DNA of 64,000 nucleotides, taken from Streptomyces eurocidicus. GTDB taxonomy: Bacteria > Actinomycetota > Actinomycetes > Streptomycetales > Streptomycetaceae. The translations under genes were made by a program, and so were the position numbers. This document shows, piece by piece, positions 1-8,531 of the stretch. The notes below the pieces were generated by a model. The model was given only the letters and a program-made list of their open reading frames with translations, was not told where the DNA came from and did not search any database. The stretch is taken from NCBI RefSeq assembly GCF_002891295.1, contig NZ_LGUI01000009.1:124001-188000 (forward strand), read 5' to 3'. Numbering within the stretch: the first letter of the stretch is position 1; the number at the start of each line of letters is the position of its first letter.

Positions 1-585
1 ATAAGGGAGCGCGCGGACGAGCTGCGTACCCGGGTGGACGGCGAGGTCGAGGAGCTGCACGGCCGGGCGCGCCGGGAGGCGGCCGAGGCCATGCAGTCGG
101 CGGGCGAGCGCTGCGACAAGCTCGTGGCCGCGGCGACCGAACAGCTCGCGGAGGCCGAGGAGAAGGCGAAGACGCTGGTCTCCGACGCCAGCAACGAGGC
201 GAGCAAGGTCCGGCTCGCCGCCGTGCGCAAGGCGGAGGGGCTGCTCAAGGAGGCGGAGCAGAAGAAGGCCGCCGTCGTGCGGGAGTCCCAGGCGCTGCTG
301 AAGGAGGCCCAGGACAAGAAGGCGGCCGCGGTACGCGAGGCGGAGCGCCTGCGCACCGAGGGTGCGGAGGAAGCCAAGCGGCTCGTGGACGAGGGGAAGC
401 GGGAGTTGGAGGTGCTGGTGCGCCGCCGCGAGGACATCAATGCCGAGATTTCCCGTGTCCAGGACGTGTTGGAAGCGTTGGAATCTTTTGAAGCCCCGGG
501 GATGGGAAGCGCAAAAGAGGGCGGGGTGAAGGCGGCAGCGGGTGCGGGTGCAACTCGATCGGGTGGTAAGCAGTCCCAGAAGTAG
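1..585 (+). CDS. scy: Scy, polarity coiled-coil protein (C-terminal part)
   Basis: The frame is open from base 1, so only the last 194 residues are present. They are an almost continuous Ala/Glu/Lys/Arg coiled coil with heptad-like phrases such as LLKEAEQKKAAVVRE repeated in tandem, then a short Gly/Ala/Ser-rich tail. In Streptomyces, Scy is a very long coiled coil that gathers DivIVA and FilP at hyphal tips to organise polar growth. The identification rests on the coiled-coil character and on filP lying 114 bp downstream in the same direction, the known Streptomyces arrangement. The start lies outside the window. A different long coiled-coil protein cannot be excluded from this fragment alone. 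Confidence 0.8.
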   Translation: MRERADELRTRVDGEVEELHGRARREAAEAMQSAGERCDKLVAAATEQLAEAEEKAKTLVSDASNEASKVRLAAVRKAEGLLKEAEQKKAAVVRESQALLKEAQDKKAAAVREAERLRTEGAEEAKRLVDEGKRELEVLVRRREDINAEISRVQDVLEALESFEAPGMGSAKEGGVKAAAGAGATRSGGKQSQK

Positions 586-699
586 CCACTCAAACGAGGG
601 GACATTCTCCAGGTTTGCCGACCTTCCACTCGATGCCACGCCGCTCGCACCCCTAGGATTCCCTCTATCACCTCACCGGTCTCTTATGACAGGAACCCC

Positions 700-1638
700 A
701 TGAGTGACACTTCCTCCCCCTTCGGCTTCGAGCTCGTGCGGCGTGGATACGACCGCGGCCAGGTGGACGACCGCATTACCAAGCTCGTCGCCGACCGGGA
801 CAGCGCACTGGCCCGGATCACCTCTCTGGAAAAGCGCATCGAGGAGCTCCATCTCGAAACGCAGAATGCTCAGGCCCAGGTCAACGACGCGGAACCGTCC
901 TACGCGGGGCTGGGGGCCCGGGTCGAGAAGATCCTGCGGCTGGCCGAGGAAGAGGCCAAGGACCTGCGCGAGGAGGCCCGGCGCGCGGCCGAGCAGCACC
1001 GCGAGCTGGCCGAGTCGGCCGCCCAGCAGGTGCGCAACGACGCCGAGTCGTTCGCCGCCGACCGCAAGGCGAAGGCGGAGGACGAGGGCGCCCGGATCGT
1101 CGAGAAGGCGAAGGGCGACGCCGCGACCCTGCGCGCCGAGGCGCAGAAGGACGCGCAGTCCAAGCGCGAGGAGGCGGACGCCCTCTTCGAGGAGACCCGC
1201 GCCAAGGCCGCCCAGGCCGCCGCGGACTTCGAGACCAACCTGGCCAAGCGCCGTGAGCAGTCCGAGCGCGACCTGGCGTCCCGTCAGGCGAAGGCCGAGA
1301 AGCGGCTGGCGGAGATCGAGCACCGCGCCGAGCAGCTGCGCCTGGAGGCGGAGAAGCTCCGGACGGACGCCGAGCGCCGGGCCCGCCAGACAGTGGAGAC
1401 CGCGCAGCGCCAGGCCGAGGACATCGTGGCCGACGCCAACGCCAAGGCGGACCGTATCCGCAGCGAGTCCGAGCGCGAGCTGGCGGCGCTGACCAACCGC
1501 CGCGACTCCATCAACGCCCAGCTGACCAACGTCCGCGAGATGCTGGCCACGCTGACCGGCGCGGCCGTGGCCGCGGCCGGCGTCCCCGGTGACGACGAGC
1601 CGATCTCCCGCGGCGTCCCGGCCCAGCAGAGCCGCTGA
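700..1638 (+). CDS. filP: FilP, intermediate-filament-like cytoskeletal protein
   Basis: 312 residues. Residues about 4-50 (FGFELVRRGYDRGQVDDRI) form a DivIVA-like head, followed by a long Ala/Glu/Lys/Arg coiled coil (about 55-275) and a short non-coiled tail. FilP forms filamentous networks behind hyphal tips, adds mechanical strength, and interacts with DivIVA and Scy. Length and head sequence agree with the family. The ATG is preceded by AGGAA at a normal distance. The upstream neighbour is scy; downstream two stacked hairpins separate it from the ABC genes, so it is probably the last gene of its transcript. Antisense frames here are long only because of GC bias. Confidence 0.93.
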   Translation: MSDTSSPFGFELVRRGYDRGQVDDRITKLVADRDSALARITSLEKRIEELHLETQNAQAQVNDAEPSYAGLGARVEKILRLAEEEAKDLREEARRAAEQHRELAESAAQQVRNDAESFAADRKAKAEDEGARIVEKAKGDAATLRAEAQKDAQSKREEADALFEETRAKAAQAAADFETNLAKRREQSERDLASRQAKAEKRLAEIEHRAEQLRLEAEKLRTDAERRARQTVETAQRQAEDIVADANAKADRIRSESERELAALTNRRDSINAQLTNVREMLATLTGAAVAAAGVPGDDEPISRGVPAQQSR

Positions 1639-1683
1639 CCCCGCGCCCGCGAGGACGAGCGGAGAGCAGCACCCACCCCCGTG

Positions 1684-1767
1684 CACCGATGCCCCGAGTG
1701 CCGCCCGACGGCGGCGCCCGGGGCATCGGTGTGTCCCGGGGCGCACGCCGGGGGCGCCCCGGGACAC
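1684..1767 (+). terminator. Two stacked hairpins after filP
   Basis: The first stem pairs CACCGATGCCCCG (1684-1696) with its complement at 1719-1731. The second, 14 bp and perfect, pairs GTGTCCCGGGGCGC (1731-1744) with 1754-1767. They share base 1731, so they meet end to end. No T-tract follows, which is usual for Streptomyces intrinsic terminators. Confidence 0.75.
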
Positions 1768-1826
1768 CTGGCGTAGGGCGCCATCCGGATGCTCCGCCAC
1801 CGGTGGCGGGCGGCCCGGAGGGCCCT

Positions 1827-1832
1827 TACCGT
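1827..1832 (+). promoter_or_regulatory. Likely -10 box of a leaderless transcript
   Basis: TACCGT fits the TAnnnT -10 pattern and lies 6 nt before the ATG at 1839. No Shine-Dalgarno sequence is present, so transcription probably starts at or next to the start codon. No clear -35 box was seen. Confidence 0.45.
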
Positions 1833-1838
1833 GGCTGA

Positions 1839-2837
1839 ATGATCGAGCTCCAGGGTCTGACCAAGCGCTACGGCGACAAGCTCGCCGTGGACGGCCTCAC
1901 CTGCACGGTGCGGCCCGGGATCGTCACCGGCTTCCTGGGTCCGAACGGCGCGGGCAAGTCCACGACCATGCGGATGATGCTCGATCTGGACAATCCGACG
2001 GCCGGCACGGTCCTGATCGACGGCAAGCACTACCGCCAGCTGCGGGATCCGCTGAGGGCCGTCGGCGCCCTGCTGGACGCCAAGGCGATGCACGGCGGCC
2101 GGAGCGCCTACAACCACCTGCTGTGTCTGGCGCAGAGCAATGGAATCCCCGGCTCCAGGGTGCGGGAGGTACTGGACACGGTCGGTCTGACCTCGGTGGC
2201 CAAGAAGCGCTCCAAGGGCTTCTCGCTCGGCATGGGGCAGCGTCTGGGCATCGCGGGCGCCCTGCTGGGCGACCCCCGCATCCTGATGTTCGACGAGCCC
2301 GTCAACGGCCTGGACCCCGAGGGCATCCACTGGATCCGCAATCTGATGAAGAACCTGGCCGCCCAGGGGCGCACGGTCTTCGTCTCCTCGCACCTGATGA
2401 GCGAGATGGCGCTGACCGCCGACCACCTGGTGGTGATCGGCCAGGGCCGGCTGCTCGCGGACACCTCGATGGCCGAGTTCATCGCGCAGAACTCCCGCTC
2501 GTACGTCCGGCTGCGCTCGCCGGACCACGAGCGGCTGCTGGACGCGCTGGCGGCCGCCGGGGTCGCCCCCGTGACCACGGCGGACGGCACGCTGGAGGTC
2601 GACGGCACGGACGCCGCGCGGCTGGGCGAGCTCGCGGCGCGGCACGGGATCGTGCTGCACGAGCTGAGCCCGCAGCAGGCGTCCCTGGAGGAGGCGTTCA
2701 TGGGGCTCACCGCCGAGTCCGTGGAGTACCACGCGCACAGCTCGCCGGGCGAGGCCCCGGCCGCAGGGCAGGGGGGTCCGGGCGATCCCCCGCCGGGGGC
2801 GGGCTGGGGCGCCGGCCGGCGCGAGAAGGGATCCTGA
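1839..2837 (+). CDS. ABC-2 type exporter, ATP-binding subunit (copy 1)
   Basis: 332 residues. Walker A GPNGAGKST is near residue 35, the signature reads FSLGMGQRLGIAG (in place of LSGGQ, as in bacitracin/lantibiotic-type exporters), Walker B is ILMFDEPVNGLDPEG, and the switch is SSHLMSEM. After the ATPase domain (about 1-220) a smaller C-terminal domain ends in a Pro/Gly-rich tail. The ABC-2 permease starts 4 bp after the stop, so the two are co-translated. The gene is closely similar to the ATPase at 4678 and the two pairs look like a tandem duplication. The substrate is unknown; the family exports peptides, lipids or antibiotics. Confidence 0.88.
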   Translation: MIELQGLTKRYGDKLAVDGLTCTVRPGIVTGFLGPNGAGKSTTMRMMLDLDNPTAGTVLIDGKHYRQLRDPLRAVGALLDAKAMHGGRSAYNHLLCLAQSNGIPGSRVREVLDTVGLTSVAKKRSKGFSLGMGQRLGIAGALLGDPRILMFDEPVNGLDPEGIHWIRNLMKNLAAQGRTVFVSSHLMSEMALTADHLVVIGQGRLLADTSMAEFIAQNSRSYVRLRSPDHERLLDALAAAGVAPVTTADGTLEVDGTDAARLGELAARHGIVLHELSPQQASLEEAFMGLTAESVEYHAHSSPGEAPAAGQGGPGDPPPGAGWGAGRREKGS

Positions 2838-2841
2838 AGCG

Positions 2842-3612
2842 ATGGCGGTGGCGACCCAGGTACTCCAGTCGGAATGGACGAAGATCAAATCCGTGCGCTC
2901 CACGGTGTGGACGCTCGGCCTCGCGGTCGTGGTGACGGTCGCACTCGGCGCGCTGATCAGCGCTTTGTCCAAAAACGACTTCGACAAACTATCGACCGAG
3001 GACCGGATCAATTTCGATCCGACGTTCACGAGTTTCGCGGGTATGGGACTCGGTCAGCTCGCAATGATCGTTTTTGGTGTGCTGGTGGTTTCGAACGAAT
3101 ACAGCACGGGAATGATCAGGACCTCGCTCGCGGCCGTTCCCCAGCGCGGGACTTTTCTGTTCAGCAAGATCGCCGTCGCCACGCTGCTCGCGCTGGCCAT
3201 CGGGATGATCACGAGTTTTGTGGCGTTCTTCGTCGGCCAGTCGATGCTCGGCGAGCACAAGGCGTCCCTCGGTGACCCCGGCGTGCTGCGGGCCGTCATC
3301 GGCGGCGGGCTCTATATGACCCTGATCACGGTCTTCTCGATGGGCGTCGCCACGATGCTGCGCAGCCCCATGCTGTCGCTGGGCATCCTGATGCCGTTCT
3401 TCTTCCTCGTCTCCAGCATCCTGGGGAACGTCAGCGCGACCAAGAAGGTCGGCCAGTACCTCCCCGACCAGGCCGGCCACAAGGTCATGCAGGTGGTGAC
3501 GGTCGGCGACGACGCCCCGTACGGCCCCTGGGGCGGCTTCACGATCATGGTGCTGTGGGTGGTCGCGGCGCTGATCGGGGCGTACGCCCTGCTGAGGAAG
3601 CGCGACGCGTAG
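2842..3612 (+). CDS. ABC-2 type exporter, permease subunit (copy 1)
   Basis: 256 residues with about six hydrophobic segments. The N-terminus SEWTKIKSVRSTVWTLG is the actinobacterial ABC-2 permease signature, with the first membrane segment right behind it. A polar loop follows segment 1 (about residues 38-65). It ends in RKRDA, a charged cytoplasmic tail. It starts 4 bp after its ATPase partner. Bases about 2960-3170 use more A/T at third positions than the flanks (ctatcg, aatttcgat, gtttttggt), a local oddity inside an otherwise typical gene. A paralogue lies at 5913. Confidence 0.85.
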   Translation: MAVATQVLQSEWTKIKSVRSTVWTLGLAVVVTVALGALISALSKNDFDKLSTEDRINFDPTFTSFAGMGLGQLAMIVFGVLVVSNEYSTGMIRTSLAAVPQRGTFLFSKIAVATLLALAIGMITSFVAFFVGQSMLGEHKASLGDPGVLRAVIGGGLYMTLITVFSMGVATMLRSPMLSLGILMPFFFLVSSILGNVSATKKVGQYLPDQAGHKVMQVVTVGDDAPYGPWGGFTIMVLWVVAALIGAYALLRKRDA

Positions 3613-3672
3613 CCGCCCGGAGGGACCGGAGCGGGGGGACGGGCGGGAGGCGCCCGGGAAGGACCGGCACCG

Positions 3673-4587
3673 GTGACGGACCGCAGCCTGGCAGCCCTCG
3701 GACTCGGCGGCGCGCCCGCCGAGCTGCCCCTGACCTACCCCGGCCGCCCGGTCACCGAGCCCGCGCTGCTCACCGGCGACCGGCTGCTGCCGCTGCGCCC
3801 GGCCGAGGGGCGGCGGCTCGGCGACTGGCGGGTGGTGACCGACGGGCCCGGGCCGCCCGGAGGCGGGCCACGGCTCGACGACGCCCTGCGCGCGCTCGGC
3901 GGACCCCCGGCGGGCCGCCGCCACCCCGTGCTCGCCGTCGGCTCCAACGCCTCCCCCGCCCAGCTCCACCACAAGCTCACCGGCCGGGGCCTGCCCACGT
4001 CCGTGCCGATGGTGCCGGTGCGGGTGCGCGGCGTCGGGGTGGGCTGCTCGGGCCACATCGGGCGGCACGGCTATGTGGCGGCCGCCCCGTACGCCGACCC
4101 GGCCGCCGACCGCGTGCTGGTGGTCAGCTGGCTGGACGGCGAGCAGCTCGCGGCCGTCGACGCCACCGAGCTCAACTACCGGCGCGCCCTGCTGCCCGGG
4201 ACCGGGTTTCCCATGTCCATGCCGTCCGGCGAGCGGCTCGGCGGCGCGTATGTCTACGTCAGCGTGCACGGCGTCCTCGTCGACCCGGCCACCGGGCTGC
4301 CGCTCCCGGGCGGCGGCGACCAGCACGCCCTGCTCCACGGGCTGCTCGCCGCCTCGGCGGAGCTGCGGGCCCTGCTCGGCCCGGACCCGGCGAGCTGGGT
4401 CGCCCGGGCCCGCGCCGACGAGGCGGTCCGGACGGAGGGCCGCCGGATCCTCCACAGCCAGGACCCGCCGCTGTCCGCGAGCGGCCTGCCCGCCCCCGAG
4501 GAGGCCGGTGCCGCCCCGCGCCGCTACGACGAGCTGCCGCCGGCCGGGCCGCCCGCCACGGCATCGTCCCGCCTACCTCGCGCTTAA
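3673..4587 (+). CDS. Unknown protein with a gamma-glutamylcyclotransferase-like loop
   Basis: 304 residues from a GTG start. No signal peptide or membrane segment was seen. Around residues 85-95 it reads AVGSNASPAQL, resembling the substrate loop (Y/F-G-S-N) of gamma-glutamylcyclotransferase-fold proteins; a conserved-looking TELNYRR follows near 165, where an acidic residue would be expected in that fold. The flanks are Pro/Ala/Arg-rich. This is inference from one motif; the function is unknown. It lies between two duplicated ABC exporter pairs, on the same strand. The start is uncertain because several GTG codons occur nearby. Confidence 0.6.
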   Translation: MTDRSLAALGLGGAPAELPLTYPGRPVTEPALLTGDRLLPLRPAEGRRLGDWRVVTDGPGPPGGGPRLDDALRALGGPPAGRRHPVLAVGSNASPAQLHHKLTGRGLPTSVPMVPVRVRGVGVGCSGHIGRHGYVAAAPYADPAADRVLVVSWLDGEQLAAVDATELNYRRALLPGTGFPMSMPSGERLGGAYVYVSVHGVLVDPATGLPLPGGGDQHALLHGLLAASAELRALLGPDPASWVARARADEAVRTEGRRILHSQDPPLSASGLPAPEEAGAAPRRYDELPPAGPPATASSRLPRA

Positions 4588-4677
4588 CTCACACAAAACG
4601 GGAACCGTCAGCACCGGGTTACCCTCCTAAGCCTTACGGGGGCTTGTGCCCCGACGAAAGCTCGCGAGGGGCGGAGA

Positions 4678-5916
4678 ATGATCGAGGCAGTCGGTCTGAC
4701 GAAGCGCTACGGCGCCAAGACGGCCGTACACAATCTGTCGTTCCAGGTACGGCCTGGGGCGGTGACCGGCTTCCTGGGCCCCAACGGGTCCGGCAAGTCC
4801 ACGACGATGCGCATGATCCTTGGCCTGGACATGCCCACGTCGGGCCACGTCACCATCGGCGGCCACCCCTTCCGCAACCTGCCCAACGCCCCCCGCCAGG
4901 TCGGCGCCCTCCTCGACGCCAAGGCCGTGCACGGCGGGCGCAGCGCCCGGCTGCACCTGCTCTCGCTCGCCCAGCTCGCCGGCATCCCGGCCCGCCGGGT
5001 GGACGAGGTGCTCGGCGTCGTCGGCCTCCAGGACGTCGCCAAGCGGCGCTCCAAGGGCTTCTCGCTCGGCATGGGCCAGCGCCTCGGCATCGCCGCCGCC
5101 CTGCTGGGCGACCCCCAGGTGCTGCTCTTCGACGAGCCCGTCAACGGCCTCGACCCCGAGGGCATCCTCTGGGTCCGCAACCTGATGAAGCAGCTCGCCG
5201 CCGAGGGCCGTACGGTCTTCGTCTCCTCGCACCTGATGAGCGAGATGGCGCTGACCGCCGACCACCTCATCGTCATCGGGCGCGGCCAGCTGCTCGCCGA
5301 CATGAGCGTGCAGGACTTCATCTCCACGAACTCGGCCGACTTCGCGCGCGTCCGGACGCCGGACACCGCGCCGGAGGGCCGCGAGAAGCTCACGGCCGCG
5401 CTCGTCGAGGCGGGCGGCCAGGTGCTGGCCGAGCCGGACGGCGCCCTGCGCGTCACCGGTGTGCCGCTGCCCCGGATCAGCGACCTCGCGCACGACGCCG
5501 ACGTCCGCCTCTGGGAGCTCTCCCCGCACCAGGCGTCCCTGGAGGAGGCGTACATGCGGATGACGCAGGGCGCGGTCGACTACCGCTCGACGGTCGACCA
5601 GCGGGCCGGTCTCCAGCCCGCCGACCCGTACGGCTACGGGCCCGGCGCCCCCGCGCCGCAGGGCTGGGCGCCCCCGGCCGGTAACCCCTACCCGGCACTC
5701 GCGGGCGAGCGGCCCAACCCGTACGCCCAGCCGATGCCGCCGCAGGCCGTGCCCCAGGCCGCGCCCGGATACCCGAGCGCTCCGGCGTCCCAGGGCATGC
5801 CGCCGGCGCCGGCCGTCCCCCCGGTGGCCCCGGCACCCCCTTCGACGCCTCCCCCCGGTGCCGCTCCCGCCGGCCCCGCCGACCTGACCAAGCGTGACAG
5901 CGAGGACGCCCGATGA
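4678..5916 (+). CDS. ABC-2 type exporter, ATP-binding subunit (copy 2) with Pro-rich tail
   Basis: 412 residues. The ATPase domain (about 1-220) has GPNGSGKST, FSLGMGQRLGIAA, VLLFDEPVNGLDPEG and SSHLMSEM, nearly the same as the copy at 1839. An accessory domain follows (about 220-305), then about 105 residues of Pro/Ala/Gly/Tyr-rich low complexity (from near 308) that copy 1 has only in short form. The tail probably stays cytoplasmic and may be a docking segment; this is inference. The stop overlaps the permease start by 4 bp (ATGA), indicating translational coupling. The substrate is unknown. Confidence 0.87.
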   Translation: MIEAVGLTKRYGAKTAVHNLSFQVRPGAVTGFLGPNGSGKSTTMRMILGLDMPTSGHVTIGGHPFRNLPNAPRQVGALLDAKAVHGGRSARLHLLSLAQLAGIPARRVDEVLGVVGLQDVAKRRSKGFSLGMGQRLGIAAALLGDPQVLLFDEPVNGLDPEGILWVRNLMKQLAAEGRTVFVSSHLMSEMALTADHLIVIGRGQLLADMSVQDFISTNSADFARVRTPDTAPEGREKLTAALVEAGGQVLAEPDGALRVTGVPLPRISDLAHDADVRLWELSPHQASLEEAYMRMTQGAVDYRSTVDQRAGLQPADPYGYGPGAPAPQGWAPPAGNPYPALAGERPNPYAQPMPPQAVPQAAPGYPSAPASQGMPPAPAVPPVAPAPPSTPPPGAAPAGPADLTKRDSEDAR

Positions 5917-6824
5917 CCGCCCCCCAGCCCCCGCAGCAGCCGGCCTACGCGCAGGCCCCGCAGCCCGGTCAGCCGGGCACGCCCCCGCAGCAGTGGACCG
6001 GCGCGGCGGCGCCCTTCGTCTACGTCTCGCCGATCCCGGTGCGCAGGGCGAACCTCGCCGACGCCCTCAAGTCCGAGTGGACCAAGATCAGGTCCGTCCG
6101 TTCCACGCTGTGGACGCTCGGCGTGACGATCGTGCTGATCCTCGGCATCGGCCTGCTCGCGGCCGGCGTGGTGAGCAGCGCTGAGAACGACCTCGGCGCG
6201 GAGTCCTCGCCGCTCACCCTCGGCTTCTTCGGAGTGCTCCTCAGCATCATCTGCGTGATCACGCTCGGGGTGCTGACGATCTCCTCGGAGTTCGGCACCG
6301 GGCTCATCCGGACGACCCTGACCGCGTGCCCCGACCGGGCCCGGGTGCTGACGGCCAAGGTCGTGGTGTTCTTCCTGCTCTCCTTCGTGATCACCCTGAT
6401 CTCCACCACGCTGGTGGCCATGTCCGACTCCGCGCTGCTCGCCGACCGGTGGTCCGGCGAGATCACCGGCGCCGAGTACTTCAAGGCGACGGTCGGCGTG
6501 AGCCTGTTCGTCGCCTTCCTGGGCCTGATCGCGCTGGCCGTGGGCGCCCTGCTGCGCCACTCGGCGGGGGCGATCACCACCATGCTGGGCGTCGTCCTGC
6601 TGCCGCTGGTCGCCGCGATGTTCATGTTCACGGACAGCCTGGAGGGCGTCCGCAAGGCCCTCTTCGAGTACTCGGTGCCCAACCTGCTCGCGACGTTCTA
6701 CGAGACCGGCGCCACCCAGGCGTCCTCCGGCCCCACCGGCTGGGAGCCGCTGTGGATCGTCGTCGCGGCGGCGGGCGTCACCCTGGGCGGCGCGTACGCC
6801 TCGCTGCTCAACCGCGACGCGTAG
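5913..6824 (+). CDS. ABC-2 type exporter, permease subunit (copy 2)
   Basis: 303 residues. About 45 Pro/Gln/Ala-rich residues precede the core, which opens with SEWTKIRSVRSTLWTLG like copy 1 and has about six membrane segments, ending LNRDA. The Pro-rich N-terminus faces a similar Pro-rich C-terminal tail on its ATPase partner; the two low-complexity segments are encoded back to back across the ATGA overlap. With the pair at 1839-3612 this forms two related exporters downstream of the polar-growth genes. The substrate is not deducible. Confidence 0.85.
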   Translation: MTAPQPPQQPAYAQAPQPGQPGTPPQQWTGAAAPFVYVSPIPVRRANLADALKSEWTKIRSVRSTLWTLGVTIVLILGIGLLAAGVVSSAENDLGAESSPLTLGFFGVLLSIICVITLGVLTISSEFGTGLIRTTLTACPDRARVLTAKVVVFFLLSFVITLISTTLVAMSDSALLADRWSGEITGAEYFKATVGVSLFVAFLGLIALAVGALLRHSAGAITTMLGVVLLPLVAAMFMFTDSLEGVRKALFEYSVPNLLATFYETGATQASSGPTGWEPLWIVVAAAGVTLGGAYASLLNRDA

Positions 6825-6836
6825 GCGCGGCCGGGG

Positions 6837-7172
6837 TCAGTACCTCGGCGCGTTACGGGACCGCTGGAGCCGCGCGCTCCGGCGGTCCTTCGCGTTCCAG
6901 CACGCCTTGTGCCAGTGGCGGCGATCCTCGACCCCGCCGCCGTACTGCGGCCAGGCCACCAGGTGCGGGACGCCCGGCGGGATCTCCTGGTCGCACCCGG
7001 GGCAGCGGTAGTGCTTCGCCGCCGCGCCGCCGCTCACCGTGCGCACCGCCCACTCCTCCCCCTGCCAGTTCTCCGCCCGCTCCAGTCCGTAGCGGTCGCC
7101 GCCGCCACCCTCGTGCGGGGCGTCGGCTGCTCTTTCTGGACCGCCTCGCGGGCGGTTTCGGCGCGGGGACAC
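6837..7172 (-). CDS. Small conserved protein with a zinc-finger-like C-terminus
   Basis: 111 residues. The GTG start has a good Shine-Dalgarno (GAGGTG, 4 nt upstream). The first 45 residues are polar and Arg/Gly-rich. Residues about 53-98 contain CPGCDQEIPPG followed by HWHKAC, a C-x2-C...H-x2-C set that could bind one zinc ion. It ends RNAPRY. Streptomyces genomes carry this in roughly this position, often labelled ATP/GTP-binding, although no P-loop is visible. It converges with the permease at 6824, 12 bp away. Function unknown; nucleic-acid binding is possible but unproven. Confidence 0.7.
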   Translation of the reverse strand: MSPRRNRPRGGPERAADAPHEGGGGDRYGLERAENWQGEEWAVRTVSGGAAAKHYRCPGCDQEIPPGVPHLVAWPQYGGGVEDRRHWHKACWNAKDRRSARLQRSRNAPRY

Positions 7173-7376
7173 GGGGCACCTCGGAGGTCTGGGGAGCTAC
7201 GGGCCGTGACCAGGTTACGCGTCACGGTCACCGCGCCGGGCGGGCCTCCGCACGCCACCACCCGGGCCGCTCTCCGATCATCATGAAAACTTAACGCCGG
7301 GCCGTGCCCATGGCACGTGTCAGCCGTTATTTCGGGTGGGGGGATGCCGCGTCGGTCGCTAGGAGGAGTAAGAGCG

Positions 7377-8402
7377 ATGCGCGTTGGAGCATTCGTCCTG
7401 GCAGCGCAGTTCCCCGGACAGGGGCACGGGGAGGCGCTGCACCGCGCCGTACGGACCACGGTGGTCGCCGAGGAGGCCGGGCTGGACGCGGTCTGGCTCG
7501 CCGAGCACCACTTCGTGCCGTACGGCGTCTGCCCGTCCGCCGTGACGCTGGCCGCCCTGCTGCTGGGCCGCACCCGCCGGATCCACGTGGGCACCGCGGT
7601 CAGCGTGCTGCCGACCGTGCACCCGGTCGCGCTGGGTGAGCAGACGGCGCTGCTGCACCTGGTATCCGAAGGAAGGTTCACCCTCGGGGTGGGCCGCGGC
7701 GGCCCCTGGGTGGACCTGGAGGTCTTCGGCGTCGGTCTGGGGGCCTATGAGGAGGCGTTCCCCGAGTCGCTCGATCTGCTGATGCGCTGGCTGCGCGAAC
7801 CCCGGGTGAGCGCCGCCGGACCGCGGTTCCGGTTCCGCACGGTCCCGGTCGTACCGCGCCCGGACGAGCTGGAGGATCGTTCCGGCCCGCCCGTGATCGT
7901 GGCCTGCACCTCGCCCGCGAGCGTACGGCTCGCGGCCGGGCACGGGCTGCCGATGCTGCTCGGCATGCACAGCGGGGACGAGGAGAAGGCCGAGATGGTC
8001 GCCCTGTGGCGCAAGTGCGCGCTGGAGGCGGGGCGTTCACCGGAGGAGGTCGCGACCGCCGGCCATGTGTCGGCCGGGGTGGTCCAGATCGGGGACCGCC
8101 GGCAGGAGGCCGCGGAGACGCTGACCAAGGCCATGCCGGGCTGGCTGCACCAGGGGCTGTCCGCCCATGTGACCGTCGACAACCGGCTGCGGCGGATGCG
8201 CGATCCGCTGGAGTACACCCAACTGCTCTGCGAGCTCCACCCGGTGGGCCCGCCGAGGCTCTGCGCCGACCGGCTCGCGGCCACCGCCGAGCGGACGGGC
8301 ATCACCCGCTTCGCCCTGCTGGCCGAGGGCTCCGGCGATCTCGCCGCCACCGAGGACAACCTCCGGCGGCTGGGTGGCGAGGTCCTTCCGCTGTTCGTCT
8401 GA
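7377..8402 (+). CDS. Luciferase-like (LLM class) flavin-dependent oxidoreductase
   Basis: 341 residues. The ATG at 7377 is chosen because AGGAGG lies 10 nt before it; an in-frame GTG 60 bp upstream lacks such a site. The N-terminus MRVGAFVLAAQFPGQ, then AEEAGLDAVWLAEHHF, the GTAVSVLPTVHPVALGE strand and TLGVGRGGPW are signatures of the bacterial luciferase TIM-barrel family, which uses reduced flavin (FMNH2 or F420). The length is normal for single-chain members. It sits alone, divergent from the zinc-finger-like gene. The substrate is unknown. F420 use is possible in an actinomycete but no deciding residue was identified. Confidence 0.83.
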   Translation: MRVGAFVLAAQFPGQGHGEALHRAVRTTVVAEEAGLDAVWLAEHHFVPYGVCPSAVTLAALLLGRTRRIHVGTAVSVLPTVHPVALGEQTALLHLVSEGRFTLGVGRGGPWVDLEVFGVGLGAYEEAFPESLDLLMRWLREPRVSAAGPRFRFRTVPVVPRPDELEDRSGPPVIVACTSPASVRLAAGHGLPMLLGMHSGDEEKAEMVALWRKCALEAGRSPEEVATAGHVSAGVVQIGDRRQEAAETLTKAMPGWLHQGLSAHVTVDNRLRRMRDPLEYTQLLCELHPVGPPRLCADRLAATAERTGITRFALLAEGSGDLAATEDNLRRLGGEVLPLFV

Positions 8403-8531
8403 GACCGGGCGCGCCGCACGCCCCGCCCGGCCGTGGCCGTCCGCGTCCGTTCCCGCGTCCCGCCCGGCCGTGCCCGGAGCTGCCGCCCGCACCGATCACG
8501 TCGTACGCGTGCGGAACGGCAGCACACCGGC

